From Xanthomonas sp. DAR 35659 (GTDB taxonomy: Bacteria; Pseudomonadota; Gammaproteobacteria; Xanthomonadales; Xanthomonadaceae), in NCBI RefSeq assembly GCF_041242975.1, contig NZ_CP162488.1, forward strand, positions 4,020,001 to 4,084,000: a stretch of 64,000 nucleotides of DNA. Direction: 5' to 3'. Shown here piece after piece: positions 27,638 to 36,022 of this stretch. The notes beneath the pieces are model-generated. The model made no database searches. It was not told the origin of the DNA and saw only the letters and a list, made by a program, of their open reading frames with translations. Position numbers and translations under genes: made by a program. Positions within the stretch are counted from its first letter, which is position 1. The number at the start of each line of letters is the position of its first letter.

Positions 27638-28056
27638 CCCTTCTCCCATCGGGAGAAGGTGCCGCGAAGGGGCGGATGAGGGTACGGGCGAAGCCTAGTA
27701 AAAATCAGATCCCTCATGAGGCGGATGAGGGGACGGCGAAGCCTGGTGCAACGAAATTCCTCATGAGGGCGGTTGAGGGGTACGAGCGAAGCCTCGCACA
27801 TCCAAACTCCGTGAGTCGCTTCGCGCCGGACCCTCACCCCAACCCCTCTCCCGATGGGAGAGGGGCTATTGGCTGTTCCCTTCTCCCATCGGGAGAAGGT
27901 GCCCCGAAGGGGCGGATGAGGGTACGGGCGAAGCCTCGTGCTAATGAATTCCCACATGAGGGCGGATGAGGGTACGCGCGCAGCCTGGTGCAACCAAACA
28001 GCACTAGGCTGCGCCCGTACCCTCACCCCCGGCCCCTCTCCCGATGGGAGAGGGGA
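27638..28056. repeat. Mosaic of intergenic repeats between prpC and acnD
   Basis: Two 59-bp direct copies (27638-27696 and 27878-27936) start exactly 240 bp apart and differ by one base. Each begins with a hairpin CTTCTCCCATCGGGAGAAG and continues through GGGGCGGATGAGGG to GCGAAGCCT. Inverted counterparts CTCTCCCGATGGGAGAG lie at about 27846-27862 and 28036-28052. Three shorter diverged copies of the GATGAGGG...GCGAAGCCT part fill the space. No frame in it is credible. This family is often seen between genes in Xanthomonas. It sits inside the operon, so its hairpins may attenuate or process the messenger. Confidence 0.85.
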
Positions 28057-28058
28057 GC

Positions 28059-29225
28059 TCAGCTGCGCCGGTCGATCGGCACGAAGGCCTGATCCTCCGG
28101 CCCGGTGTAGTTCGCGCTGGGGCGGATGATCTTGCCGTCGATGCGCTGCTCGATGATGTGCGCGCTCCAGCCGGCGGTGCGCGCGATCACGAACAGCGGG
28201 GTGAACATCGCCGTCGGCACGCCCATCATGTGATAGCTGACCGCGCTGAACCAATCCAGGTTCGGGAACATCTTCTTGATCTCCCACATCACCGACTCCA
28301 GGCGCTCGGCGATGTCGTACATCTTGCGGCTGCCCTGCGCGTCGGACAGCTCGCGCGCCACGTCCTTGATCACCTGGTTGCGCGGGTCCGACACCGTGTA
28401 CACCGGGTGGCCGAAGCCGATGATCACTTCCTTGCGCTCGACCCGCGCGCGGATGTCCGCTTCCGCCTCGTCCGGCGTGTCGTAGCGCTTCTGCACCTCG
28501 AAGGCGACCTCGTTGGCGCCGCCGTGCTTGGGCCCGCGCAGCGCGCCGATGCCGCCGGCGATGGCGCTGTACATGTCGCTGCCGGTGCCGGCGATGACCC
28601 GGCAGGCGAAGGTGGAGGCATTGAACTCGTGCTCGGCGTACAGGATCAGGCTGGTGTGCATCGCCTGCACCCATTCGGCGTGCGGCTTGAAGCCGTGCAG
28701 CAGGTGCAGGAAATGGCCGCCGATCGAATCGTCGTCGGTCTCCACCTCGATGCGCTTGCCGTTGTGGCTGTAGTGGTACCAGTACAGCAGCATCGACCCC
28801 AGCGAAGCCATCAGCTTGTCGGCGATGTCGCGCGCGCCGGGATGGTTGTGGTCGTCCTTCTCCGGCTGCACGCAGCCCAGCACCGACACGCCGGTGCGCA
28901 TCACGTCCATCGGATGCGCCGACGGCGGCAACTGCTCCAGCGCCGCCTTGACCGCGGCCGGCACCCCGCGCAGCGAGCGCAGCTTGGCCTTGTAGCCGCG
29001 CAGCTCGCTGTTGCTGGGCAGCTTGCCGTGCACCAGCAGGTAGGCGATCTCCTCAAACTGGCTGCTGCGCGCCAGGTCCAGGATGTCGTAGCCGCGGTAG
29101 TGCAGGTCGTTGCCGCTGCGGCCCACCGTGCACAGCGCGGTGTTGCCGGCGGCGGTGCCGGACAGGGCCACCGATTTCTTCGGCTTGAAGGCGGGGGCGG
29201 TCTGCGTGGCGGTCGTGTCGTTCAT
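28059..29225 (-). CDS. prpC: 2-methylcitrate synthase PrpC
   Basis: Condenses propionyl-CoA with oxaloacetate to 2-methylcitrate. The 388-residue protein carries the citrate-synthase catalytic residues His234 (GPKHGGANE), His273 (GFGHPVY) and Asp324 (PNLDWFS), and [13 protein letters not shown]. The start at 29225 follows GGAGAT. It lies between the DUF1003 gene (43-bp gap) and the repeat mosaic ahead of acnD. A divergently encoded paralogue with an HTH lies 1.7 kb away. Confidence 0.96.
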   Translation of the reverse strand: MNDTTATQTAPAFKPKKSVALSGTAAGNTALCTVGRSGNDLHYRGYDILDLARSSQFEEIAYLLVHGKLPSNSELRGYKAKLRSLRGVPAAVKAALEQLPPSAHPMDVMRTGVSVLGCVQPEKDDHNHPGARDIADKLMASLGSMLLYWYHYSHNGKRIEVETDDDSIGGHFLHLLHGFKPHAEWVQAMHTSLILYAEHEFNASTFACRVIAGTGSDMYSAIAGGIGALRGPKHGGANEVAFEVQKRYDTPDEAEADIRARVERKEVIIGFGHPVYTVSDPRNQVIKDVARELSDAQGSRKMYDIAERLESVMWEIKKMFPNLDWFSAVSYHMMGVPTAMFTPLFVIARTAGWSAHIIEQRIDGKIIRPSANYTGPEDQAFVPIDRRS

Positions 29226-29268
29226 TGCAAGATCTCCGGGTATTTCGCGGTCGTGTAGACGCAACGGG

Positions 29269-29880
29269 TCAATACGCGGGCGCGTCCGGCGGCAGGCCGC
29301 CGGCGCGCTCGAGCAGTTGCTGCAACATGGCGATCTGGCGGTTCTGCTGCTCGATGAGCGTCGCCCAGTCCTGCTCGCGCAGCTGGTTGAGCTTCTCGTG
29401 CACCTGCAGGATCTCCAGTTCGGACTTGATGTTCACTTCGTAGTCGTTCTGCGCGCGCAGCCGGTCCACCGCGGCCTGGCGGTTCTGGCTCATCATGATC
29501 ACCGGCGCCTGGATCGCGGCCAGGCACGACAGGCACAGGTTGAGCAGGATGTAGGGATACGGATCGAAGCCGCCGTGCAGGAGCACGCTGTTGAGCACGA
29601 TCCATCCCAGCAACACCAGCGCGAAGCCGCTGATGAAACTCCAGCTGCCGCCGATCTCGGCGACGCGGTCGGCGATGCGCTCGCCGAGCGTGCGGTCGTG
29701 ATCGGCCTGCTTGACGATGTCGCGCGCCACATGGCGCTTGGCGATGAAGCGCTCCACCACCTCGCGCTCGGCGTCGGGCAGCTTGTCCAGTTCGGTCTGC
29801 AGCAATTGCCGCGCGGTCTGGCGGCGGTCGATGCGACCGCGTGGCGGCGATGCGGCGCCGGCGGAAGTGTTCATGGGCAT
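29269..29880 (-). CDS. DUF1003 membrane protein
   Basis: A 203-residue protein of the DUF1003 family. After a hydrophilic N-terminus come two membrane segments ([23 protein letters not shown] and [22 protein letters not shown]) and the signature [23 protein letters not shown]-terminal coiled-coil-like tail follows ([18 protein letters not shown]). The start could be 29880 or 29874; neither has a strong ribosome site. It lies 25 bp after prpB and 43 bp before prpC, so it is co-transcribed with the propionate genes. Its function is not established. Confidence 0.88.
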   Translation of the reverse strand: MPMNTSAGAASPPRGRIDRRQTARQLLQTELDKLPDAEREVVERFIAKRHVARDIVKQADHDRTLGERIADRVAEIGGSWSFISGFALVLLGWIVLNSVLLHGGFDPYPYILLNLCLSCLAAIQAPVIMMSQNRQAAVDRLRAQNDYEVNIKSELEILQVHEKLNQLREQDWATLIEQQNRQIAMLQQLLERAGGLPPDAPAY

Positions 29881-29905
29881 GCTCGGACAGGGGAACCGGC
29901 GTGGA

Positions 29906-30793
29906 TCATGCGCCCTTGCCGGCGAACAGCGCATCCAGGCGCTGCTCGAAGGCGTGGTAGCCGATGCGCTCGTACAGCTCCTCGCGGGTCTGCATGGTGT
30001 CCACCACGTGCTGTTGGTGGCCGTCGCGGCGGATCGCCGTGTACACCGCCTCGGCGGCCTTGTTGGCGGCGCGGAACGCCGACAGCGGGAACAGTTGGAT
30101 CGCCACGCCGGCCGCGGCCAGTTCGCCGCGGGTGAACAGCGGGGTCTTGCCGAACTCGGTGATGTTGGCCAGCACCGGCACCTTCACCGCGTCGACGAAG
30201 CGGCGGTAGGTGTCCAGGTCGTAGGCGGCCTCGGCGAAGATGCCGTCGGCGCCGGCTTCGACGCAGGCGATGGCGCGCTCGATCGCCGCGTCCACGCCGT
30301 CCACCTGGATCGCGTCGGTGCGCGCGATCAGGAAGAAGTCGGCATCGGTCTTGGCATCGGCCGCGGCCTTGACCCGGTCCACCATCTCGTCCTGGCTGAC
30401 GATCTCCTTGCCGGGGCGGTGGCCGCAACGCTTGGCGCCGACCTGGTCCTCGATGTGGCAGGCGGCCGCGCCGGCCTTGATCAGCGCCTTGATGGTGCGC
30501 TCGATGTTGAAGGCGCTCGGCCCGAAGCCGGTATCGATGTCCACCAGCAGCGGCAGCGGGCACACGTCGGTGATGCGGCGCACGTCGATCAACACGTCGT
30601 CCAGGGTGTTGATGCCCAGGTCCGGCAGGCCCAGCGAGCCGGCGGCGACGCCGCCGCCGGACAGGTAAATGGCCTGGTAGCCGGCGCGCTGCGCCAGCAG
30701 CGCATGGTTGGCGTTGATCGCGCCGATCACCTGCAACGGCGACTCGGCGGCCAGGGCGGCGCGGAACCGGGCGCCGGGGGAAACGAGGGACAT
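29906..30793 (-). CDS. prpB: Methylisocitrate lyase PrpB
   Basis: Cleaves 2-methylisocitrate to pyruvate and succinate, the last step of the cycle. The 295-residue length is normal. The catalytic KRCGHRPGK loop with Cys123 and the metal-site motifs ([13 protein letters not shown]) are intact. The ATG at 30793 is preceded by AGGAG. It is the first gene of the prp operon, and 116 bp separates it from the divergent HTH-citrate synthase gene. Confidence 0.97.
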   Translation of the reverse strand: MSLVSPGARFRAALAAESPLQVIGAINANHALLAQRAGYQAIYLSGGGVAAGSLGLPDLGINTLDDVLIDVRRITDVCPLPLLVDIDTGFGPSAFNIERTIKALIKAGAAACHIEDQVGAKRCGHRPGKEIVSQDEMVDRVKAAADAKTDADFFLIARTDAIQVDGVDAAIERAIACVEAGADGIFAEAAYDLDTYRRFVDAVKVPVLANITEFGKTPLFTRGELAAAGVAIQLFPLSAFRAANKAAEAVYTAIRRDGHQQHVVDTMQTREELYERIGYHAFEQRLDALFAGKGA

Positions 30794-30870
30794 GGACGAC
30801 TCCTGACGAAGAGGCGGCGCCCCGCCGGGCATTCCGCGATGGGCGCCAATCTGGCACTCTCGCCGACACG

Positions 30871-30895
30871 GATCAATCTTGATTCAATGAATCAA
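30871..30895. promoter_or_regulatory. Perfect palindrome in the prpB / HTH-citrate synthase divergent promoter
   Basis: TTGATTCAATGAATCAA (30879-30895) is a perfect 8-1-8 inverted repeat. ATCAATCTTGAT (30872-30883), a 5-2-5 inverted repeat, overlaps its left side. The block is strikingly AT-rich for this genome. It ends 14 bp before the ATG of the HTH-citrate synthase gene and lies about 85 bp upstream of prpB, so one regulator bound here could control both directions. The fused HTH protein is the obvious candidate, by inference. Confidence 0.6.
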
Positions 30896-30909
30896 CCTAT
30901 CGGCCCTTC

Positions 30910-32145
30910 ATGTCCGACAGTCCCGACCGCAACCTGATCTCCGCCGCGCAGGCCTGCGCCCTGCTCGGCATCAGCAGCGCCACCCTGTACGCCTACGTCA
31001 GCCGCGGCCTGCTCCACTCGCGCGCCGGCGCCGACCATCGCAGCCGCGCCTACCTGCGCGCCGAAGTGGAGCGGCTGGCGCAGCGCAAGCGCGCCGGCCG
31101 CGGCGCCGCGCGGGGCGCCGCGCAGAGCCTGGACCGCGGCCTGCCGGTGCTGGAGACGCGGATCTCGCTGATCCGCCCCGACGGCCCCTACTACCGCGGA
31201 CGTTCGGCGGTGGCCATGGTGCGTGCGGGCGCCAGCCTGGAGGACGTCGCCCGGCTGTTGTGGGACTGCCCGGAAGGCGAAGATCCGTTCGCCAGCGCGC
31301 CCGTCGCGCCATGGCCGGCAGTGGTGGCGCCACTGGCCGGGCATGCCACGCTGCCGCCGCTGGAACGCGCCATGGCCTGCATCCCGCTGCTGGCCCTGGA
31401 CCTGCGCCAGTCGCTCAACGCCGCGCCCGGCGTGCGCCGCGAAAGCGCCGCCACCCTGCTGCGGCAGAACGCCGCGCTGCTGGTCGGCACCGCGCCGGAC
31501 ACGCGCCCGCTGCATCGCCTGATCGCCGACCACTGGCGCCCCGGCGATGCCGGCTTCGCCGAACTGGTGCGCGCCGCGCTGCTGCTGTGCGCCGACCACG
31601 AACTCAACGTCTCCGCCTTCGCCGCCCGCGTGGTCGCCTCCACCGGCGCGCCGCTGCACGCCACCGTCAGCGCCGGCCTGGCCGCCCTGTCCGGCCCGCG
31701 CCACGGCGGCGCCACCGCGCGTGCCCACGCCCTGCTGCGCGACACCCAGGACGCGCCCCGCGCCGCCGCGCTGATCGCCGAACGCTGGCAGCGCGGCGAC
31801 GACCTGCCCGGCTTCCACCACGCCCTGTACCCGGACGGCGATCCGCGCGCGGCCGAAGTGCTGCGCCTGCTGCGCGAACGCAGCGCCGGCAGCGCGCGCA
31901 TGCAGCACGTGGAAGCGGTGATCGCCGCCGCCCAGGACTGCAGCGGCCAGCGCCCGAACATCGACTGCCTGCTCGCCGCGCTCTGTTTCGTCCACGACCT
32001 GCCGGCGGCGCACGCCCTGGTGCTGTTCGCCGCCGCCCGCCAGGCCGGCTGGCTGGCGCATGCGCTGGAGCAACAGGCTCTGGGCAAGCTGATCCGGCCG
32101 CGGGCGCGCTACACCGGCGCGATGCCCGCCGGTTCGCCGGACTGA
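30910..32145 (+). CDS. HTH - citrate synthase-like fusion, probable prp regulator
   Basis: A 411-residue protein with two parts. Residues 9-58 form a MerR/excisionase-like helix-turn-helix (SAAQACALLGISSATLYAYV). Residues about 78-411 form a citrate-synthase domain that keeps the equivalents of the catalytic residues: His265 (GPRHGGA), His304 (GFHHALY) and Asp352 (NID). His230 (DHELN) and RQAGWLAHALEQ are also kept. It is divergent from the prp operon, beside a 17-bp palindrome. Inference: a DNA-binding sensor that reads propionyl-CoA, oxaloacetate or methylcitrate through an enzyme fold and controls prpBC-acnD-prpF. It could instead be an active synthase. No PrpR of the sigma-54 type is nearby. 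Confidence 0.88.
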   Translation: MSDSPDRNLISAAQACALLGISSATLYAYVSRGLLHSRAGADHRSRAYLRAEVERLAQRKRAGRGAARGAAQSLDRGLPVLETRISLIRPDGPYYRGRSAVAMVRAGASLEDVARLLWDCPEGEDPFASAPVAPWPAVVAPLAGHATLPPLERAMACIPLLALDLRQSLNAAPGVRRESAATLLRQNAALLVGTAPDTRPLHRLIADHWRPGDAGFAELVRAALLLCADHELNVSAFAARVVASTGAPLHATVSAGLAALSGPRHGGATARAHALLRDTQDAPRAAALIAERWQRGDDLPGFHHALYPDGDPRAAEVLRLLRERSAGSARMQHVEAVIAAAQDCSGQRPNIDCLLAALCFVHDLPAAHALVLFAAARQAGWLAHALEQQALGKLIRPRARYTGAMPAGSPD

Positions 32146-32231
32146 GCGCGGTCGCCTGCCTGGCAAGAGACGTCACTGGCAGCATGCGCTGACGCCGATC
32201 GCGCGATGCGCGAGAGCAGCACAGGCGCGCC

Positions 32232-33839
32232 CTACTTCTTCAGTGGGACCGAAGCCGGGTCCGCGGCGGGCTCGCGCCGGAAATACAGACGCGCGTCGTC
32301 GCGCTCCAGCACCAGGGCATAGACCTCGCCATGCGCATTGCGCAGGAACTGGCATTCGATCGCATCCGGCGGCGGCGTGGCGATGAAACGGCTGGGCGTA
32401 AGCGCGCGCAATGCCAGGACGGTGTCCTCGCCATCGCTGAGTTGCAGGTGGCCATCGGATACCGAGATGGTCAACACCTGCCCGTCGAAGGCCGCCAGGT
32501 TCCCGCGCAGATCCTCGGCCAGCGGTTCGCGCCGGTAGCGTCCCGGATAGCGCGCCGCCGCGCCCTGGGTCGGATCCAGGGCAATGCTGGCGACCGGCGG
32601 CGCGAAGCGCGGATCGAGCGCATCCCAGACCGCATTGCGGATCTCCGCATTCAATTCGCTGCCGCGCGCGCCGTTGCTCAGGATCACCACGCCATCGCCA
32701 CTGACCAGGTGGCCCTCGACCCAGGCGCGGTAGCTGTCGTTGGCGCCGCCATGGTGGAAATAGCGCATTTCCCCCGTGCCGCCCAGCCGCGGCCCCAGGC
32801 CATGGATGCTCGGCTGCACCTCGCTCATCATCTCCACCGCCAGCGGTTGCGGCAGCAGGCCGCCCGGCTGTCGATAGCTGGCGACCAGCGCGGCGACGAA
32901 GCGGGCCAGATCGTTGGCGCTGGTCCACAGGCCCGACGCCGCCTGCTCCGGAAAACTCTGCCAGCCGCGCGGGCGTGCCACCGGGCGACCGCCAGCATCG
33001 TGCGCCATGGCCACATTGGCCATGCCGCGTGCCGACGGATCGAGAAAGCTGCTGCGATCCATGCCCAGCGGCGCGAAGATCTCGCTGCGTGCCACCTGCT
33101 CCAGCGGGCGCCCGGTGCGATCCTCGATGACCTTCTGCTCCACCATCACCCCACCGCCCGAATAGCGCATGCGCGTTGCCGGCGCATCGACGCGGCGCAG
33201 CGCCGCGTTCTGCGCCGGCGCGACGCCTTGCAAGGTCTGCAATAGCGTCGGCAACGCGGCCCCGGGCGCATAGTCGTCGAACCCGTGCACATTGAGGCCG
33301 GAGGTATGCGACAGCAGCATGCGCAGGGTGATCGCGCCCGGATGGTCGCCGGCCGGGATCTGCCAGCCGCGCAGGTAGCCGTCGACATCCCGGTCCAGAT
33401 CCAGTTGCCGCTGCGCCACCAGGCGCAGCGTGGTCGCCGCGGTCACCACCTTGCTGACCGAGCCGACCGAGAACAGCGTGTCCGCATCGACCGCGTCGTT
33501 GCCTTCGCTGGCACGCACGCCGTAACCGCCGGCATAGACGACCCGCCCGTCCTTGAGCACCGCGATCGCCACGCCGGGGACGCCGTAATGCCGCATGCGC
33601 TCGCGCAGCGACCAGTGCGGCAGCGCCTGCCCGGGGTCGAGCACACTTGGCCGCAGATCCGCCGCCAGCGACGCCTGCACGCGTCGCCCCACCGCCATCG
33701 CGTCGGCATCGGCATCGGCATCGGCAGCGCGCGCCACGGGAATCGCCGCGCACGCCACGGCGCAGGCCAGCAACGGCGCACGTCCGAGACGCGCCGCGCC
33801 GGAAATCAGACAGCGTTGCGCCTGTGCCAGGCTCTGCAT
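32232..33839 (-). CDS. Serine beta-lactamase-like hydrolase (class C / esterase family)
   Basis: A 535-residue secreted enzyme. A signal peptide (about 15-38, ending in VARA) precedes an Asp/Ala run (ADADADADA) encoded by a hexanucleotide repeat. The active-site SxxK is SVSK (Ser127, Lys130), the second motif is Tyr226-Ser-Gly and the third HHGG (FHHGGAND). The C-terminal 130 residues form a lipocalin-like strand-rich domain. The family covers beta-lactamases, DD-peptidases and esterases. It follows the BlaI/M56 pair on the same strand (73-bp gap), which suggests that pair controls it. The AAGGAG site fixes the start at 33839. Confidence 0.88.
   Translation of the reverse strand: MQSLAQAQRCLISGAARLGRAPLLACAVACAAIPVARAADADADADAMAVGRRVQASLAADLRPSVLDPGQALPHWSLRERMRHYGVPGVAIAVLKDGRVVYAGGYGVRASEGNDAVDADTLFSVGSVSKVVTAATTLRLVAQRQLDLDRDVDGYLRGWQIPAGDHPGAITLRMLLSHTSGLNVHGFDDYAPGAALPTLLQTLQGVAPAQNAALRRVDAPATRMRYSGGGVMVEQKVIEDRTGRPLEQVARSEIFAPLGMDRSSFLDPSARGMANVAMAHDAGGRPVARPRGWQSFPEQAASGLWTSANDLARFVAALVASYRQPGGLLPQPLAVEMMSEVQPSIHGLGPRLGGTGEMRYFHHGGANDSYRAWVEGHLVSGDGVVILSNGARGSELNAEIRNAVWDALDPRFAPPVASIALDPTQGAAARYPGRYRREPLAEDLRGNLAAFDGQVLTISVSDGHLQLSDGEDTVLALRALTPSRFIATPPPDAIECQFLRNAHGEVYALVLERDDARLYFRREPAADPASVPLKK
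33704..33726. repeat. CGGCAT hexanucleotide microsatellite
   Basis: About four tandem units inside the serine hydrolase gene encode its Asp/Ala run after the signal peptide. A change in unit number would lengthen or shorten the linker without shifting the frame. Confidence 0.6.
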
Positions 33840-33912
33840 GCCAATGCTCCTTTTGTCGTCGGGAAGGCCGCGGCGCGCTGCCACCAGCCGTTGTGTACCG
33901 AGGTTGCAGCGA

Positions 33913-35463
33913 TCAGCGCGGCACGGCGGCCGTCGGCCCAGTCACCGCGCCGTGCTGCTGCAGATAGCGCACTACTTCGACGCCCCGCGCCTGGTTGAGC
34001 GGCGAACGCCAGCGATGCTGATCGGCCCATACGCCGAGATTGATGTCGGCACCGCGTGCCAGCAGCGTGCGCACCACCGGCAGATGACCCGCGCGCGCGG
34101 CATTGATCAGCGGCGTTTCGTCGTACTGCACGATGCGATTGACGTCGGCGCCCGCGTCCAGCAGGCGCTCGACCACCGCCAGGTGGCCTTGCATCGCCGC
34201 CACGATCAGCGGATTGCCGTCGCGCAACAGCGCCCGATCGGGATCGGCGCCAAGCTCAAGCAGCGTCTCCACCATCGCCAAATCGCCGGCACGCGCGGCC
34301 TCGATCAGCGCGGTACCGGAACTCTCCAGGTCGGCGCCTGCGGCATTGACGTCGGCGCCCGCGGCGACCAGGCGTCGCACTTCGTCCTGCCTGCCGCTCG
34401 CCGCCGCCTGTAACAGGGCAGCGACCATCGGATCGGCCCGCTCCACCGCCAGCGGCTGACCGATAACCGGCAACCGCGGCGTGGCCACCACGACCGCCAC
34501 ACCGGCGCCAAGCGAGATCGCCACGCAACCCAGCGCCAGCAGGCGCGGCGTCCATCGACCACCTGTCGCCCCCGGCCGCAGCAACTGATCGATGCGCCGC
34601 CGCACGCCATGCCGCGTCCCCAGCATGGCGGTGCCCAGCACTGGACTGCCGCCTGGCGCCGCCCGCGCTTCCAACGCAGCCACCAATGCATCGGCATAGC
34701 GGTGGCCGCTGCCCATCTGTCGTGCCGCGGCGGCGTCGCAGGCCAGTTCGCGCGCCAGGTCCAGTTGCGCGCCCAGCATGCGCAACGCCGGACTCCACCA
34801 GTACAGCGCCAGGCACAGCCGCTGCAGCAACGCCGCCCAGAGATCGCGGCGGCGCACATGCGCCAGTTCGTGATGCAGGATGCCCAGCAACAGCGGCTCG
34901 GGCAGCGATTGCGCCATGCCGCGCGGCAGCAGCACGCATGGACGCCGCAGGCCGACCAGCATCGGGCTGGACACGGTGTCCGACACGCGCACCTCCACCC
35001 GCATCCGCGCGGCGGCGATCGCCGCATCGAACGCCGCGCACGGCACGGCGTCGGCGCGCAGGCGTCGCGCTTGCCGGTATGCCAAGCCGAGCCCACACAA
35101 CGACCACACCGTGCCCAGCAGCCACAGCAGCGCGAGCCATTGCACGACATCGGCACGGGACGATACGGCGATCGCCGGTGCAGGTTCGGCGGCAACCTGC
35201 AGCGCCTGCGGTGTCGGAACAGGCGAAGGCGACGCCGCCTGCGGCACCGCTGCGGTCGGCCGCAACGGCAGATCGACCGCCGGCGACAACGCCAGTAATG
35301 GCGCCACCACCGCCGCCAGGAACAGGCACCCCACGAAACCGGCACGCAGCGTCGCGCTCAGCGGCCGCAGGCGTGCGATGCCCAAGGCCAGTGCCAGCAG
35401 CAACGTGCTCTGCCATACATGCTGCAGCGCCAGATGCAACAGTGCGTCGAGTGCCGTGGTCAT
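33913..35463 (-). CDS. BlaR1-like M56 metalloprotease with ankyrin repeats
   Basis: A 516-residue membrane protease. Three membrane segments (about 15-31, 41-60, 106-128) and a fourth at 306-328 frame a cytoplasmic M56 domain with zinc site HELAH (His198-Glu199...His202) and RELACD (Glu239). In BlaR1/MecR1 the region after the fourth helix is a penicillin-binding sensor. Here it is replaced by four or five ankyrin repeats (about 345-505; AGADVN, LELGADPD, LDAGADVN, LARGADIN). By BlaR1 topology these would be periplasmic. The gene overlaps blaI by 4 bp. It probably senses a protein or envelope state and cleaves the repressor. Confidence 0.9.
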   Translation of the reverse strand: MTTALDALLHLALQHVWQSTLLLALALGIARLRPLSATLRAGFVGCLFLAAVVAPLLALSPAVDLPLRPTAAVPQAASPSPVPTPQALQVAAEPAPAIAVSSRADVVQWLALLWLLGTVWSLCGLGLAYRQARRLRADAVPCAAFDAAIAAARMRVEVRVSDTVSSPMLVGLRRPCVLLPRGMAQSLPEPLLLGILHHELAHVRRRDLWAALLQRLCLALYWWSPALRMLGAQLDLARELACDAAAARQMGSGHRYADALVAALEARAAPGGSPVLGTAMLGTRHGVRRRIDQLLRPGATGGRWTPRLLALGCVAISLGAGVAVVVATPRLPVIGQPLAVERADPMVAALLQAAASGRQDEVRRLVAAGADVNAAGADLESSGTALIEAARAGDLAMVETLLELGADPDRALLRDGNPLIVAAMQGHLAVVERLLDAGADVNRIVQYDETPLINAARAGHLPVVRTLLARGADINLGVWADQHRWRSPLNQARGVEVVRYLQQHGAVTGPTAAVPR

Positions 35464-35855
35464 GGCTGTGCGTCCTTGTCGGCGGCCGCATCCACACGAC
35501 GACGCAACGCCGCGATCTCGTCGTCGCCGAGCGCATGCTCGTCGATCAGGTGTTGCGCCAGCACGTCGGGGGAACCGTTGAAGAACTGCTTCAGCAACTG
35601 CTCCAGCGCCTGTCGGCGCGCCTTGGCGCGGCTGAGGGTGGCGCGATAGATGAAGGCGCGGCCCTCGGTGCGGTAGCTGACAAGCCCCTTCTTCTCCAGC
35701 ACCTTGAGCAGGGTCAGCACCGTGGTGTAGGCCACCGGCCGTTGCTGCGCCAATTGATCGGCGACGTCGCGCACCGAGGCTTCCTTGCGGTCCCACAGGA
35801 CTTCCAGGATCTGCCGCTCGGCATTGGTCGGTGAGGAAGACGCCGGGCGGGCCAT
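35460..35855 (-). CDS. blaI: BlaI/MecI/CopY-family repressor
   Basis: A 131-residue winged-helix repressor (NAERQILEVLWDRKEASVRDVADQL, PVAYTTVLTLLKVLEKKGLVSY). Such proteins dimerise on TA-rich dyads and are inactivated when the partner M56 protease cleaves them. The ATG at 35855 lies directly before two operator-like dyads. It overlaps the M56 gene by 4 bp. The upstream in-frame ATG at 35897 would place the operators inside the gene and is unlikely. Confidence 0.92.
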   Translation of the reverse strand: MARPASSSPTNAERQILEVLWDRKEASVRDVADQLAQQRPVAYTTVLTLLKVLEKKGLVSYRTEGRAFIYRATLSRAKARRQALEQLLKQFFNGSPDVLAQHLIDEHALGDDEIAALRRRVDAAADKDAQP

Positions 35856-35862
35856 GTGCACG

Positions 35863-35926
35863 ACTAAGAAATTAGTTGAAGCGAGCCTAGAGCGCATCGC
35901 GATGCGCTGTCAACTAAAAAATTAGT
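35863..35926 (-). promoter_or_regulatory. Two BlaI-type operator dyads ahead of blaI
   Basis: ACTAAGAAATTAGT (35863-35876) and ACTAAAAAATTAGT (35913-35926) are near-identical CTAA/TTAG dyads whose starts are exactly 50 bp apart, close to five helical turns. Between them AGCGCATCGCGATGCGCT (35891-35908) is a perfect 18-bp palindrome. The dyads match the general BlaI/MecI operator style and probably autoregulate the blaI-M56-hydrolase unit. The role of the middle palindrome is unknown. Confidence 0.65.
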
Positions 35927-36006
35927 ATTCCCGCTGCGTCGCGCCGGGCGCCCCAACAGCCCATCCCACCCGGCCCATCATGCGCATCGCCAAAACCGCC
36001 GCGAAG

Positions 36007-36022
36007 GTGTACAAATGTACAC
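36007..36022 (+). promoter_or_regulatory. LexA-type operator (SOS box) of the mutagenesis cassette
   Basis: GTGTACAAATGTACAC is a perfect 6-4-6 palindrome of the LexA-operator type with a GTAC core. It contains the first in-frame ATG of lexA2 (36015), so the second ATG (36024) may be the true start. Binding of LexA2 here would silence the whole four-gene unit until DNA damage. Confidence 0.65.
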
